Positions 12,001-19,940 of a stretch of DNA of 64,000 bases are shown in pieces. The position numbers were made by a program, and so were the translations under genes. The notes beneath the pieces are model-generated. The model saw only the letters and a list, made by a program, of their open reading frames with translations. It was not told where the DNA came from and made no database searches. Source of the stretch: Lampris incognitus (taxonomy: Eukaryota; Chordata; Actinopteri; Lampriformes; Lampridae); NCBI RefSeq assembly GCF_029633865.1, contig NC_079212.1, positions 87,532,986 through 87,596,985 of the forward strand, written 5' to 3'. The stretch's first letter is position 1. Each line of letters opens with the position of its first letter.

Positions 12001-13909
12001 TGAAAGTCCGAATGTGTAGGGAAAAGAAGTGCACTTAATTATTGATAATTGCACGATGTAATAATATACCATAAATCCAGAACTTCCAGAAATCTCAGAA
12101 TGGCAAGACAATCCAAATGAGCAGTCAGAGAGAATCGCGATACCTGCACGTCATTTTTGAGACCTGCCATTTTACGCTCGAGGTTCTGGTGGTCCGTTTC
12201 CATGTGTTCCTGCTCCACATGCAGCAACTGGACCTAGGACAAAATGAAGGCCCGAGAATTGAAGGGTGGGGTTTTGATGATGACACGGAGTCTTAAAGCT
12301 AAGAGTGTAAGTTAAGGTTCAACTTGATACGGCATCCCACTTCAGGGAGACAGTTTCCCTCGTGAGTGAGTACAGGGCCTCAAGCGCGTAGTCTTACTAG
12401 TTAATGAGCGGTAATATGTCAACGTAAGAAAAAAATAGGCAAATTGAGTTCATTATGGCTTTGTAATATTCGTAGGTTTGAATATTTCAGTTGGTATTTT
12501 TATTGACTAGTGGCAAAAGTCACCAAATTCTGGTACCGTTACCTGCTCGGCCAGCTCGGCGCTCTGCAAGATCTCCTTTTCTTTCTCTAGGAACCAGTGG
12601 ATTACCCCAGCCAAGGTACACGGCTCCTCCTGGAACCTCTGTGGGGGGAATGGGTGGATACTGAGGAGGGAACTGATTTCTTCCACAAATACAGGCAAAA
12701 AAATCCACTTCAACTGTCAGACGCTAGCATCAGATCACATCTCGGATCAAGCGCTAAGAAAAAAACAACTTTCGATGAATTCATAAATTGCTTTCTAAAG
12801 ACTGAATGCTGTGGTTTGCCCAAAAAAAATCTGATTTTTTTTCTACATTTTTTTTTGGGAGGGGGGGATTCCCCCCCTCCTTTCTCCCCAGTTGTACCCG
12901 GCCAATTACCCCACTCTTCCGAGCCGTCCCGGTCGCTGCTCCACCCCCTCTGCCGAGCTGGGGAGGGCTCCGCATGCCTCCTCCAATACATGTGGAGTCA
13001 CCAGCCGCTTCTTTTCACCTGACAGTGAAGAGTTTCACCAGGGGGACGCAGCGCGTGGGAGGACCACGCTATTCCCCCCAGTTCCCCCTCTCCCCCGAGC
13101 AGGCGCCCTGACCGACCAGAGGAGGCGCTAGTGCAGCGACCAGGACACACGCCCACATCCGGCTTCCCACCCGCAGACACGGCCAATTGTGTCTGTAGGG
13201 ATGCTCCCGACCCAGCCAGAGGTAACACGGGGATTCGAACTGATGATGTTGCCCCGTGTTGGTAGGCAATGGAATAGACCGCTACACTACCCGGACGCTC
13301 TCTAGACTCTGTTTTTAAGCAAGTGGGAAACAAGAGCTACCAGTTACTATTTATCAACTACTATTGTGAGAGAAAGGTGATGATCAAAATCAGTAAAAAC
13401 TGCTACTTATTCAAAGCGCATTTTCCATGTTTACAGCCCATAGAAGGAAAGAGGTGATGCTGCTGTTACGGCACAAGGCCTGGCAGGCAGTGAGTGAAGC
13501 CACTGGGCGGACCTGAAAGTTCTGTTTGTAGCGTCTGATGTTATGTTGCATCAGAAATGACTCCTCCTGTACAAAGCGGCTGTGCTGGATGTCCAGATTC
13601 TCCAACAGCACCTGGAACAGTACCATGGCCAAATCATGGTCCCGGGCCGCACGTAGCCTAAAGGACAGTAAGCAAACACCAACTGATACAGTGGGCTCTT
13701 CAATTATCGGATGACCCTTCACAGATACTACAGAAGGGGGCAGTAACATCGGAAACGAAAGACGAAGTGCTGTCTCACCATTGCTGTTTCTCTACCCAGG
13801 AAGCTAGGTAATGCCGAACATCCATGGGGAAGGAATCTCTGTCATAGAGCTCGTGCAACTGCTGCCGGTAAACAGCATGCAGCTGATTCAGTCGCTGCCA
13901 CTGGGCCAT
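1..13909 (-). CDS. stat2: STAT2-like transcription factor gene, 5' two thirds (13 coding exons visible)
   Basis: Signal transducer and activator of transcription; STAT2 works with STAT1 and IRF9 in type I interferon signalling, moving from cytoplasm to nucleus after JAK phosphorylation. Exons at 13779-13909, 13513-13657, 12543-12638, 12144-12233, 11921-11999, 11703-11782, 11420-11571, 3204-3362, 3008-3097, 2853-2912, 1945-2038, 1672-1719 and 1-82 join in a consistent frame with GT/AG borders, giving 435 codons plus one base. Residues about 1-124 are the N-terminal domain (starts MAQWQRLNQL), about 125-310 the coiled coil (VEWQRRQQRACIGAP), from about 311 the DNA-binding domain (AFVVETQP, RFNVLGTNSKVLNM, TEELHIFTF). 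AFVVETQP and the KTRLLVK stretch fit STAT2 better than STAT1. Linker, SH2, tyrosine and activation domains lie beyond position 1. No frame break is seen. Intron 7 is 8057 bp and full of transposons. The apof gene follows on the same strand, as in mammals. STAT1 remains a less likely alternative. Confidence 0.9.
83..1221. other. stat2 intron 12, remaining part
   Basis: Non-coding. 720-780 carries TTAACGTTAGC words common in fish DNA transposon ends. No further element delimited. Confidence 0.4.
1222..1652 (+). repeat. tRNA-derived SINE, copy 1 (stat2 intron 12)
   Basis: Plus orientation. The tRNA-like head at 1222-1310 has the B-box-like AGTTCGAATCCCCGTG; the body is shared with the copies at 9690-10137 and 12836-13304; it ends in C/A-rich tails at about 1650, only 20 bp from exon 12. 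Confidence 0.8.
1672..1719 (-). CDS. stat2: stat2 coding exon 12 (48 nt)
   Basis: Acceptor TGCTTTCCTAG, donor GAA/GTGAGT. Encodes TLKDQKSGGGGKGISE, matching the STAT2 loop with its Gly-Ser-rich run. Phase 0 at both ends. Confidence 0.88.
1945..2038 (-). CDS. stat2: stat2 coding exon 11
   Basis: Acceptor GCCTTTAG, donor TTG/GTTAGT. Encodes YRRFNVLGTNSKVLNMAESH then SGGMVADFRHL, a highly conserved DNA-binding-domain segment. The only acceptor in phase with exon 10 is this one, which leaves the exon 10/11 junction about seven residues shorter than in human STAT2. Confidence 0.88.
2098..2606. mobile_element. 509-bp MITE with GCCCCTTTTCCACTGC ends
   Basis: Terminal inverted repeats GCCCCTTTTCCACTGC / GCAGTGGAAAAGGGGC; the subterminal GGTACC and CTACTCG words also mirror each other. 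Non-coding. It lies in stat2 intron 10, its end 59 bp from the exon 11 acceptor. Superfamily not settled; the target duplication is not clear. Confidence 0.8.
2853..2912 (-). CDS. stat2: stat2 coding exon 10
   Basis: A 60-nt exon. Acceptor TTTCCTTTCCAG, donor ACAG/GTAGGA. Encodes LLVKFPEQNHAMKVNVSMD, a beta-strand pair of the DNA-binding domain. Phase 2 at both ends. Confidence 0.9.
3008..3097 (-). CDS. stat2: stat2 coding exon 9
   Basis: Acceptor CTGTCAAAG, donor CCAG/GTCAGT. Encodes AFVVETQPSMPQGKGPLVLR then TNVQFSVKTR, the first strands of the DNA-binding domain. AFVVETQP is the STAT2 form of this segment. Confidence 0.93.
3204..3362 (-). CDS. stat2: stat2 coding exon 8
   Basis: Acceptor TTGTCTTTTAG, donor GAAGAG/GTATTC. 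Encodes FTCVAECLFQVRKFLMKLEE then LSYEHDPVKAKKPILQKRVD: the last coiled-coil helix entering the DNA-binding domain. The first base completes the Trp codon from exon 7. Confidence 0.93.
3440..3750 (+). pseudogene. Retroelement aspartic-protease remnant
   Basis: Translated pieces look like a retroviral/gypsy-type protease: an active-site-like LVESGAT in which the catalytic Asp of the usual D-S/T-G is Glu, then a LLGADALRKLNAVIYC-like C-terminus, with a frame break between. Same strand as the pol remnant at 6835-7510 and perhaps the same element. Confidence 0.5.
3800..4150 (+). pseudogene. LINE 3' end fragment
   Basis: Encodes SFLCRVSRLSFRERVRSSDI, QRELGVEPLLLHVEKSLLRW, FGHLIRMPP and RRRGRPRTR, the C-terminal region of a fish non-LTR retrotransposon, ending near a GATGAACGAATGA tail. 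Related to the minus-strand copy at 37975-39000. Truncated at the 5' side. Confidence 0.75.
4160..5639. repeat. Uncharacterised sequence with an internal ~290-bp duplication
   Basis: 4625-4800 and 4905-5075 are diverged copies of each other (both hold GGGCTAGCA.TTAGCTTAGCC and GGTCCTTGGGCCCAC.GGAC). The unit is GC-rich and non-coding. Probably part of an unnamed transposon within stat2 intron 7. Confidence 0.55.
5640..5795. repeat. Degenerate TTCCGAA/GTCCGA repeat patch
   Basis: Repeated words such as GTTCCGACGGCCCATTATTCC, AGTCCGAAAA, TGTCCGACAGCCC and GTTCCGAAAA recur every 15-35 bases. Not coding. Possibly the end of an unrecognised DNA transposon. Confidence 0.5.
5800..6834. other. stat2 intron 7, uncharacterised repeats
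   Basis: 6370-6500 carries several variants of GTATCG/GTATCGTGAT ending in GTGACAACACTAC, as in the ends of old fish DNA transposons. The rest shows no gene. Confidence 0.4.
6835..7510 (+). pseudogene. Decayed retrovirus-like pol remnant (RT end to RNase H)
   Basis: The plus strand encodes broken pieces of a retroviral-type polymerase: a reverse transcriptase thumb-to-RNase H segment (FLELKAALTSAPAFGLPDY, HRPVAYYSVQ) and an RNase H C-terminal piece (LPTQLAIVKCAEHTGADDPV). Several frameshifts and stops break it and no catalytic core is complete. With the protease-like piece at 3440-3750 and env-like piece at 7917-8695 it probably forms one endogenous retrovirus in antisense orientation within stat2 intron 7. 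Confidence 0.65.
7703..7908. mobile_element. 206-bp palindromic hAT MITE with 8-bp target duplication
   Basis: Almost the whole element is an inverted repeat: CAGGGGTGCCCAACTCCAGG ... CCTGGAGTTGGGCACCCCTG, arms about 90 bp. GCTTACAT flanks it on both sides (7695-7702, 7909-7916). Inserted in the retrovirus-like remnant, so younger than it. Confidence 0.92.
7917..8695 (+). pseudogene. Possible decayed retroviral env-like remnant
   Basis: Downstream of the pol remnant, broken frames rich in Cys and Asn end in a hydrophobic membrane-type segment (about 8620-8690) with a short tail and stop, as in the C-terminus of a retroviral envelope. The assignment rests on position and layout rather than a clear motif. 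Not intact. Confidence 0.4.
8771..9420 (-). pseudogene. LINE endonuclease-domain fragment
   Basis: On the minus strand a stretch reads LGFWNIASLAGKEPELVREV then QYQLDIVEHTSTRS, GSGTKFLERGWTLYFSGV: the start of the apurinic-type endonuclease of a non-LTR retrotransposon, probably the same family as the LINE pieces at 3800-4150 and 37975-39000. No long intact frame; a dead fragment in stat2 intron 7. Confidence 0.65.
9421..9689. other. Retroposon-like AT-rich stretch
   Basis: Contains a short segment with TTTATTTGTCACATGCTTCA and a T-run, like the end of an old retroposon. No gene recognised. Confidence 0.35.
9690..10137 (-). repeat. tRNA-derived SINE, copy 2 (stat2 intron 7)
   Basis: Same family as 1222-1652 and 12836-13304. 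The tRNA-like head at about 10040-10137 holds the B-box-like GGTTCGAATCCCCGCG; the tail end at 9690-9720 is T/A-rich. Confidence 0.8.
10143..10215. repeat. Short perfect hairpin, Penelope-end type
   Basis: A 24-bp arm (AAAGGAGTTGAATCAAGTGC...) is followed 17 bases later by its reverse complement (...GCACTTGATTCAACTCCTTT). It lies at the border of SINE copy 2. A similar hairpin is at 33033-33146. I infer it is the end of a Penelope-like retroelement. Confidence 0.55.
10604..10708. mobile_element. 105-bp hAT-type MITE with 8-bp target duplication
   Basis: Terminal inverted repeats CAGTGGCGGCTGGTG / CACCAGCCGCCACTG, flanked on both sides by CTGCTTGC (10596-10603 and 10709-10716). Eight-base duplications and CAG...CTG ends are typical of hAT transposons. 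No coding capacity; it needs a transposase supplied elsewhere. Confidence 0.9.
10737..11146 (-). repeat. tRNA-derived SINE, second family (stat2 intron 7)
   Basis: About 400 bp in minus orientation. The head at about 11050-11146 has an A-box-like TGGTGTAGCGGTCTAAGC and a B-box-like GGGTTCGCGCCCC; the low end is T-rich (A-rich 3' tail in its own orientation). The body differs from the other tRNA-SINE in the window. Confidence 0.75.
11420..11571 (-). CDS. stat2: stat2 coding exon 7
   Basis: Acceptor GCCCTCCAAG, donor AAGTG/GTATGG. Encodes the coiled-coil segment with the signature KELVEWQRRQQRACIGAPDN and CLDHLEKW. Ends on two bases of a Trp codon completed by exon 8, 8 kb away. Confidence 0.95.
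11703..11782 (-). CDS. stat2: stat2 coding exon 6
   Basis: Acceptor CTGTGCTGCAG, donor AAAG/GTATGA. Encodes LANEAAKRDQLAVVQMLLNR then VNTCRK, a coiled-coil helix. It completes the split codon left by exon 5. Confidence 0.88.
11921..11999 (-). CDS. stat2: stat2 coding exon 5
   Basis: Acceptor GGACTTTCAG, donor GAAG/GTGAGC. Encodes CMERTLICLEEQQDEFDFKY plus KTHEME; the EEQQDEFDFKYKT motif is diagnostic of STAT1/STAT2-type coiled coils. A decayed second copy is present at 23.1/24.1 kb. Confidence 0.92.
12144..12233 (-). CDS. stat2: stat2 coding exon 4
   Basis: Acceptor TTTTGTCCTAG, donor CAG/GTATCG. Encodes VQLLHVEQEHMETDHQNLER and on to KNDVQ, the first coiled-coil helix. 30 codons, phase 0. 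Confidence 0.88.
12543..12638 (-). CDS. stat2: stat2 coding exon 3
   Basis: Acceptor CCCCACAG, donor CAG/GTAACG. Encodes RFQEEPCTLAGVIHWFLEKE plus KEILQSAELAEQ, the end of the N-domain and linker into the coiled coil. 32 codons, phase 0 at both ends. Confidence 0.9.
12836..13304 (-). repeat. tRNA-derived SINE, copy 3 (stat2 intron 2)
   Basis: About 450 bp, minus orientation. The head at the high-coordinate end resembles a tRNA: an A-box-like GTAGCGGTCTATT and a B-box-like GTTCGAATCCCCG. The body is close to the copies at 1222-1652 and 9690-10137 (shared blocks around TGGTGAAACTC and GCGACCGGGACGG). Typical of an RNA polymerase III-transcribed SINE. Confidence 0.8.
13305..13512. other. stat2 intron 2, unique part
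   Basis: Intron sequence between exon 2 and the SINE at 12836-13304. No gene or repeat recognised here. Confidence 0.5.
13513..13657 (-). CDS. stat2: stat2 coding exon 2
   Basis: Acceptor CTTTAG, donor CAG/GTCCGC. It encodes RDHDLAMVLFQVLLENLD then FLMQHNIRRYKQNFQ, the second half of the STAT N-terminal cooperative-dimerisation domain. Phase 2 in, phase 0 out. Confidence 0.92.
13779..13909 (-). CDS. stat2: stat2 coding exon 1 (start codon)
   Basis: The ATG at 13909 opens MAQWQRLNQL, matching the conserved STAT N-terminus, and PMDVRHYLASWVE is the core of the N-domain. One base upstream of the ATG is a splice acceptor (AG at 13911-13912 after a pyrimidine-rich run), so the 5'UTR must begin in an upstream exon. 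It ends with two bases of a Trp codon before GTGAGA. Confidence 0.92.
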
Positions 13910-13957
13910 CCTGGTAGAGAGACTGCACACAAACACAACAGCAAGCACACAAAACAC

Positions 13958-14439
13958 CTACATCAGACTGACGTACAGCACATATGAAACTCTGTGTGTG
14001 TTGTAGTGAGTCTGTGACGGTGACAGAGACAGAGTTTGTCCTCTGTCCTTATATACACCTTTGGAGTGAATAAAGTTATGAAACATGACATATTGTTAGG
14101 GGGTAAAGAGACACAAATAAATGTAGTTCATGTATGTATCGCCTCGCTTCAGACGTGCTTCTTAAATATGCATCGTCTTTGAATATTGATACACAACAAG
14201 TAAAAAGCCCAATGACTCCTGGAATAGCTCCAGCATCCCTGCAACTCTGAGAGCAGGGTAAGCGGTTGTGTAGTGTATTGGATGGATGGAACAAGTAAAA
14301 TGCAATAGCCTACCTGTCACAGCTGCAGAAATACAAAAGGCAGACCTACAAAAGAAGGCAATCAGCCCTCATTTGTCACCAGAAAACATAGGCGGCGCTA
14401 GGGCATCAGGTGTGGGGTATCTTTCTACTTGCTCCGATT
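13958..14439. other. stat2 intron 1, unannotated part
   Basis: No gene. 14220-14290 looks like the tail of the fish SINE ending in GATGGATGG (a GAGAGCAGGGTAAGCGGTT-like word is present). Confidence 0.4.
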
Positions 14440-17258
14440 CCACCTCTGTGCTTCTACTGCTGGACTTCAGTGCAGCCTTTGACACCATTAATCACTGTAT
14501 ACTACTACTACTACTACGACTACTACTACTACTTTCAGCTGCTCCCGTTAGGGGTCGCCATATCAGATCATCCATTTCCATCTCTTCCTGCCCTCTGCAT
14601 CTTCCTGTCACACCAGACACCTATACATGTCTTCCCTCACCACATCCATAAACCTCCTCTTTGACCTTCCTCTTCTCCTCTTCCCTGGCAGCTCCATATT
14701 CAGCATCCTTCTCCCAGTATACCCAGCATCTCTCCTCCACACATGTCCACACAGTCTCAATCTTGTCTCTCTTGCTTTGTTTCCAAACCGTCCAACCTGA
14801 GCTGTCCCTCTAATATAATCGTTCCTAATCCTGTCCTTCTTCATCACTCCCAATGAAAATCTTAACATCTTCATCTCTGCCACCTCCAGCTCCACCTCCT
14901 GTCTTTTCATCAGTGCCACCGTCTCCAAACCATATAACATAGCTGGTCTCACTATCACCTTGTAAACCTTCCCTTTAACTCTTGCTGGTACCCTTCTGTC
15001 ACACATCACTCCTGACACTCTTCTCCACCCACTCCACCCTGCCTGCACTCTCTTATTCACCTCTCTCCTGCACTCCTCATTACTTTGGACAGTTGACCCC
15101 AAGTATTTAAACTCATATGCCTTCATCACCTCCACTCCTTGCATCCTCACCATTCCACTGTCCTCCCTCTCATTCACGCATAGGTATTCCGTCTTGCTCC
15201 TACTGACTTTCATTCCTCTGCTCTCCAGTGCATACCTCCACCTCTCCAGGCTCTCCTCAACCTGAGGACACTAGACCTTAACCTGAGGATAGTATTAAAC
15301 AGAATAAATTGTAATTTTGGTGTCTCTGGCTTAGCTTTCCCTTGGCTTAAGTCCTTCTTATCTGGAAGGACACGTTATGTCTGCTATAGTAAGATTAGAT
15401 TGAAATTCTCTGACGATAAATATGGCATATGTCAGGGCTCAGTTCTTGGTCCTCTACTTTTCTCTCTTTATATTTGACCTCTTGGCCAAATTATATGCAG
15501 TCATGGAATAAATATCCATTGCTATGCTGATGACACTCAGCTGTATGTGCCTATAAGGGCTGATGATCATACTCAAATGACTAATTTGGATGCCTGCTTG
15601 GCTGCTGGGAAAATTTGAATGTCACTAAATTTGCTGCTTTTAAATTCAGATAAAGCTGAGATGCTGGTCATTGGCCCTGCTAGACACAGACACCAATTTG
15701 ATCAAGTAACAATAACAATCGACAACTCAGTGATTTCGCAAACTGTGGCAGCCAAAAATCTTGGTGTTACGTTTGATCCCGGCCTTTCCTCTGATAAGCA
15801 CATTAAAGAAATCACCAAGACTGCCTTTTTTCACTTACATAACAGCGAAAATTCAGCCTTTCCTGTCCATGGCTGACGCAGAGACTCTAATACATGCCTT
15901 TGTTTCATCCAGACTTGATTACTGTAATGTTGTGTTCTCAGGTCTGCCACATGCTGGTACTAAAAGTCTTCAGATGGTTCAGAATGCTGCTGCTAGAATC
16001 CTAACTAAAACTAGGAAATTTGACCATATTACACCAATTCTTGCCTCCCTTCATTGGCTTCCTATCCATATTAGATCAGAATACAAGGTGCTTCTGCTGA
16101 CCTATAAAATCCTTAATGGGCTTGCCTCATCTCACCTGTCTGATCTCCTTAAATCTTACATGCCATCTCGAGCTCTTCGCTCTCAAAATACAGGGCTCCT
16201 GTGTGTACCCAAAGTTAAAAAGAAGTCAGCTGGTGGCAGCAGGGCCTTTTCCTGTCCGGCCCCCGTTCTTATGGAATAACCTGCCTGCTGCCATCAGACA
16301 ATCAGAGTCTGTTGAGTCCTTTAAATCCAAACTTAAAACTCATCTTTTTCCCTTAACCTACAATTAGTTGTCTTTAAATTGAGCAATTACTTCACAACCT
16401 GTACTGCATGGTGGGTCGGTTTCTGTCTCAATGAATTTACCAACCACTGTTCTGCTGATGAGATTATAGAGTATAGATTATTGACTATTGCAGACTGTTG
16501 TGTTCTCTCACGTCTTTCCTCTCTCTCTGAATGACGTCTTCTCCTTTCTCTTCTGTGTATGTGAATGGTGTGCACATGATGTGAATGGTGTGCACATGCC
16601 GTCTGTCCTCCTCTCAAGTATCCAAGGTGATAGGGTGGTCGCCACCTGAACACTGCTTGACATCCTTCTCATCACATTTTTTAATATATATATATATATA
16701 CATCTTATAAATCCATATGTTTTTTTATGCTGTTCCAATGCTATATCATTCTCTCACTACAATGTGTGACTAATGTTTTCTCTCGTCTCTTCTCCTGTCT
16801 ATGTGAATGGTGTGATGTGAGTCTCCCCTGTGTGCATGTGTAGTCCGTCCTCCTGTCAGGCCTACATAGTGATGCTGGTCATGTGGCTCAGGTCCTGAGC
16901 TGTTCCTATTTTTTGCTTTGTTCTCTGTTTTTCTATGTTTTTGGTGGTGTCGTTTTGGGGAAATTTGGCCTGTGTGTTTTTGTCTTTTGTGTCGCCCTGT
17001 TGCGGGCTGGGGGAAATGGAATTGTGTTTCCTTTGTGTACTCAAGCACATGAAAGAAATTACAATAAACTGTTCCTGATTCCTGATTGTTCCTGTTGCTC
17101 TCCCTGAGGTTTCTTCCTAGTTTCTCTCCCTGTTACAGGTTTTTTAGGGAGTTGTTCCTTATCTGATGCGAGGGTCAAAGGGCGGAATGTTGTGTTGCTG
17201 TAAAGCTCAGACGCAAATTTAGGATAATAGGCTATGCAAATAAAATTGACTTGACTTG
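14440..17258 (+). mobile_element. L2-type LINE, broken, split by an RTE fragment
   Basis: Non-LTR retrotransposon. 14440-14500 encodes LLDFSAAFDTINHCI of the reverse transcriptase; after an inserted RTE piece it resumes at about 15268 with SVLGPLLFSLYI, CYADDTQLY (catalytic YADD), RLDYCNVVFSGLP and NNLPAAIRQSESVESFKSKL up to 16370. Stops and frame changes break it. The 3' UTR ends at about 17258 with GCAAATAAAATTGACTTGACTTG, typical of fish L2 tails. It lies in the presumed stat2 intron 1. Confidence 0.85.
14501..15267 (-). mobile_element. RTE-type LINE 3' fragment inserted in the L2 LINE
   Basis: The minus strand encodes the last about 200 residues of the RTE ORF (MKVSRSKTEYLCVNERED ... MLNMELPGKRRRGRSKRRF), closely related to the longer copy at 57992-59705. 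Ends with the RTE 3' end (GGCGACCCCTAACGGGAGCA) and a (GTA)n tail at 14501-14533. 5'-truncated, as usual for target-primed insertion. Confidence 0.9.
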
Positions 17259-17925
17259 TTTTCCTCCGCAAGGTGCGCACCTCAAAGGACCAGTCTGATC
17301 ACCAGTCTGTCCAGTTGCAAAAGTCTTGCAACTTACGGTCAATTTAGGTCAGTTCACAACTTCACCTCGATTGACATTTTACTCTTTTAAACCCAAATTA
17401 TTTTATTTTATTTTATTTTTTTATTATGGCATCACTCCTACATATACTTAATTCCTTTACGTCGCTCAGGGAAAAATGTTAGTTAAACTGAACCGGAATG
17501 TTAGGGAAATTTAAATTACTGCCCCAAGCGCTAAAAATAAATAAATAAAAGTAAGTGAAAAATGTTCCCAGATCAACATTTGACCAGATGTCCATGAGTT
17601 GTAATATCATTTACCCAATTTGACTCATGTGAGAAATATGGTTAGGTTTTGGATTAGCCCCAAGTCACCAAATAAACTGTTGATCTCAAAACATAACTCA
17701 CCTGCAAAAATCCAGACGTGCTTAGGAGACATCCTCAAAGCTGGTCTATCAAGAGTGTCGTACAAACTTTACTTCTTGTTCTTTAACTGTAAAGTGTGTC
17801 ATCTAAGTAATACACCCATATAGTTTGCATTCATATGAGTTTTCTTTGCTTCAGTAAACAGTATAACAAGTACGTCGCTGGGACAATGCACAGTTCCAGA
17901 AGAAAGGGGGAGAATTTGAGCTGAG
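17259..17925. other. AT-rich non-coding stretch
   Basis: No gene or clear element. An ATTTTATTTTATTTTATT run at about 17395 and AAATAAATAAATAAA at 17535. Confidence 0.4.
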
Positions 17926-18160
17926 GGTTTCCTCGGGGGGCTCCAGTTTCCTCCCACAGTCCAAAGACATGTATAGGCCACGTGACTCGCCCGTGCTGAA
18001 TTTTCCCTTGGTGTAAATGTGTGTGTGTGTGTGTGTCGGGGGGGGGGCCCTGTGATGGCCTGGCGGCCTGTCCAGGGTGTCCCCCCGCCTGCCGCCCAAT
18101 GGTTGCTGGGATAGGTTCCAGCACCCCCGTGACCCCGAGTGCAGGGGAAAATAAAAGATA
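17926..18160 (+). repeat. Fish SINE (GATGGATGG-tailed family), 5'-truncated
   Basis: Contains the family landmarks GGTTTCCTC, CCACAGTCCAAAGACATGTA, a (GT)n run, GGCCTGGCGGCCTGTCCAGG and CTGGGATAGGTTCCAGCA. Other copies: 18165-19253, 39908-40192, 41150-41990, 45475-46770, 52106-52334. Confidence 0.75.
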
Positions 18161-18187
18161 AATGGGCAGTATGGTGGCCCAGCGGTT

Positions 18188-18893
18188 CAGCGGCAATGTA
18201 GTGAGGGGGAAAAGGGGGAAGGACCTACCAGGGCCTAGAAGGGGGGGGGGGCTCGAGAAGTCTGGAATTAAAAGTTTGTTTCGGTTTGGAAATGTTTATT
18301 TCTAACTAATCAGTGTCATAACTTCAGTTAAAATTGGCTCAATACATCAGTTGAGGGACTTAAAGAAAATAGTGGAGGCTCTCTGATGCCCCTCTCAGCC
18401 CTCTCTGAGGCCCCTCTCACTTCTTACAAAAGGTGCAAAAGGGTTTAGTCTGGCCCTCATGAGCATCTCTCAGTGCAGCTCATCTAGTCCTGTGGCGAGT
18501 GACTGCTGATACAAGCACAGAGTCGTGTCTTTCCCAAGGAAAGCAAAATCTGGGTTCCAGAAAAGAAAAGCGGAAAAGGAAAGGGAGAGAAGACAACATG
18601 ACTCAATGACTCCGCAAACAAGACGTCCCGACAGTGGGCATTTACTGTGGAGTAAACATCGTGGGTGTCAGCAGCATCAGTACCCTAAGATGTACCAAAG
18701 TTTCAAGTGATACTGTCCAGTTCTTCAGTCACTGCCATATAGTTAAGTCAGGTTAAAATAGATCAGTGTGCTGTGACTGTAAATAATATACAGTACGCTG
18801 GAACTCAAAAAGTGATGCGTGAGAGACAAAGGAGGAAAGGGGCCCACAGAGACTGCCTATGTATAGGGCCCAGAATTTTGTGCTACACCCCTG
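18188..18893 (-). mobile_element. Non-autonomous hAT-like element, 706 bp
   Basis: Ends CAGCGGCAATGTAGTG and GTGCTACACCCCTG; near-duplicates CAGCGGTT / CGGGGGTT (6 of 8) flank it. Same family, opposite orientation, as 41216-41914. No transposase frame. Confidence 0.75.
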
Positions 18894-18981
18894 CGGGGGT
18901 TATGAATGTTGCCTCACAGCAAGAGGGTCCTAGGTTAAAAGGTTTCCTCCAGGTGCTCCGGTTTCCTCCCACCATCTAAGA

Positions 18982-19222
18982 CAGTGTTTCTCAACCCAGT
19001 CCTCAAGGACCCCCTATCCTGCAGATTTTCTTTGCAATCCTGAATAGGCACCTGTTTGTAGTTATTCAACCAATCAGCAATGAATGTCTGAGCTTGCACA
19101 CATTGCATAATTAAGTGCTACGAGATGACTGGTCGAGTAAGTACAAGCAGGGCTACCTATGCAGGGTTACAATGAAAATCTGCAGGATAGGGGTTCCTCG
19201 AGGACTGGGTTGAGAAACACTG
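18982..19222. mobile_element. 241-bp hAT MITE with 8-bp target duplication
   Basis: Terminal repeats CAGTGTTTCTCAACCCAGTC / GACTGGGTTGAGAAACACTG; ATCTAAGA on both sides (18974-18981, 19223-19230). Confidence 0.93.
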
Positions 19223-19475
19223 ATCTAAGAGACACGCATGTCAGGCTGACCAAGGCGACGGAAAGAACTACTGCAGCTGCCCACGGCTTCCAGCGTGGGT
19301 GTGAGAAGATGGGTTAAACGCAGAGGATGGATTTCCATACGGGAGATGTATCCCATCTTATAAAGACATGACCGCATATGCACCTCAGTGGTCCATTCGC
19401 GTGTGAAACGACGCGTTTAACGACAGACATGAGAGCTATCTGTCACAGATGCATTGGGATTTTGGGGATCTACGT

Positions 19476-19713
19476 CAGCGTTTCTCAACCCAGTCCTCAA
19501 GGACCCCCTATCCTGCAGATTTTCTTTGCAACCCTGAATAGGTACCTGTTTGTAGTAATTCAGCAGTGAATGTCAAGAGTTTGCACACCTTGCATAATTA
19601 AGTGCTGTGAGGTGATTGGTTGAGTAAGTACAAGCAGAGCTACCTATGCAGGGTTACAATGACAATCTGAAGGATAGGGAGGGGGTCCTCGAGGACTGGG
19701 TTGAGAAACACTG
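19476..19713. mobile_element. 238-bp hAT MITE, second copy of the same family
   Basis: Nearly identical to 18982-19222 in the same orientation. Flanked by ATCTACGT on both sides (19468-19475, 19714-19721). Confidence 0.93.
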
Positions 19714-19940
19714 ATCTACGTTACCCTTTTTTTTTCAGTGATAATGTTGCCTCTTAATAGCGCCGCCCATGCTGCAAAACGTGGCTCCGGTGCGAGGCTG
19801 CTCTTTCGTGCTGTGAAGCTACGGTCAGACTTCAGAAACGTCACTATTAGGCCCGACACCGAGCTGCCTGGCGTGCGGACAGGCCGATACGTGTTATGCC
19901 GAGAGACTCGCGTTACAGCAACAAGAAGACCGTTACTCAC

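Larger units (their letters stand above)
18165..19253 (+). repeat. Fish SINE carrying two nested hAT insertions
   Basis: SINE head GGTGGCCCAGCGGTT (to 18187), then a 706-bp hAT element, then SINE sequence GTTGCCTCACAGCAAGAGGG to 18981, then a 241-bp hAT MITE, then SINE sequence (GACACGCATGTCAGGCTGAC) to about 19253. Removing both inserts restores a continuous family body. Confidence 0.75.

Noticed and set aside
12507..12713. A short independent gene starting MKWIFLPVFVEE
   Set aside because: This is intron sequence running into stat2 exon 3; the acceptor CCCCACAG separates them.
1..13909. STAT1 rather than STAT2
   Set aside because: AFVVETQP, KTRLLVK and the Gly-rich GGGGKG loop favour STAT2, and the apof neighbour agrees; a phylogeny would settle it.
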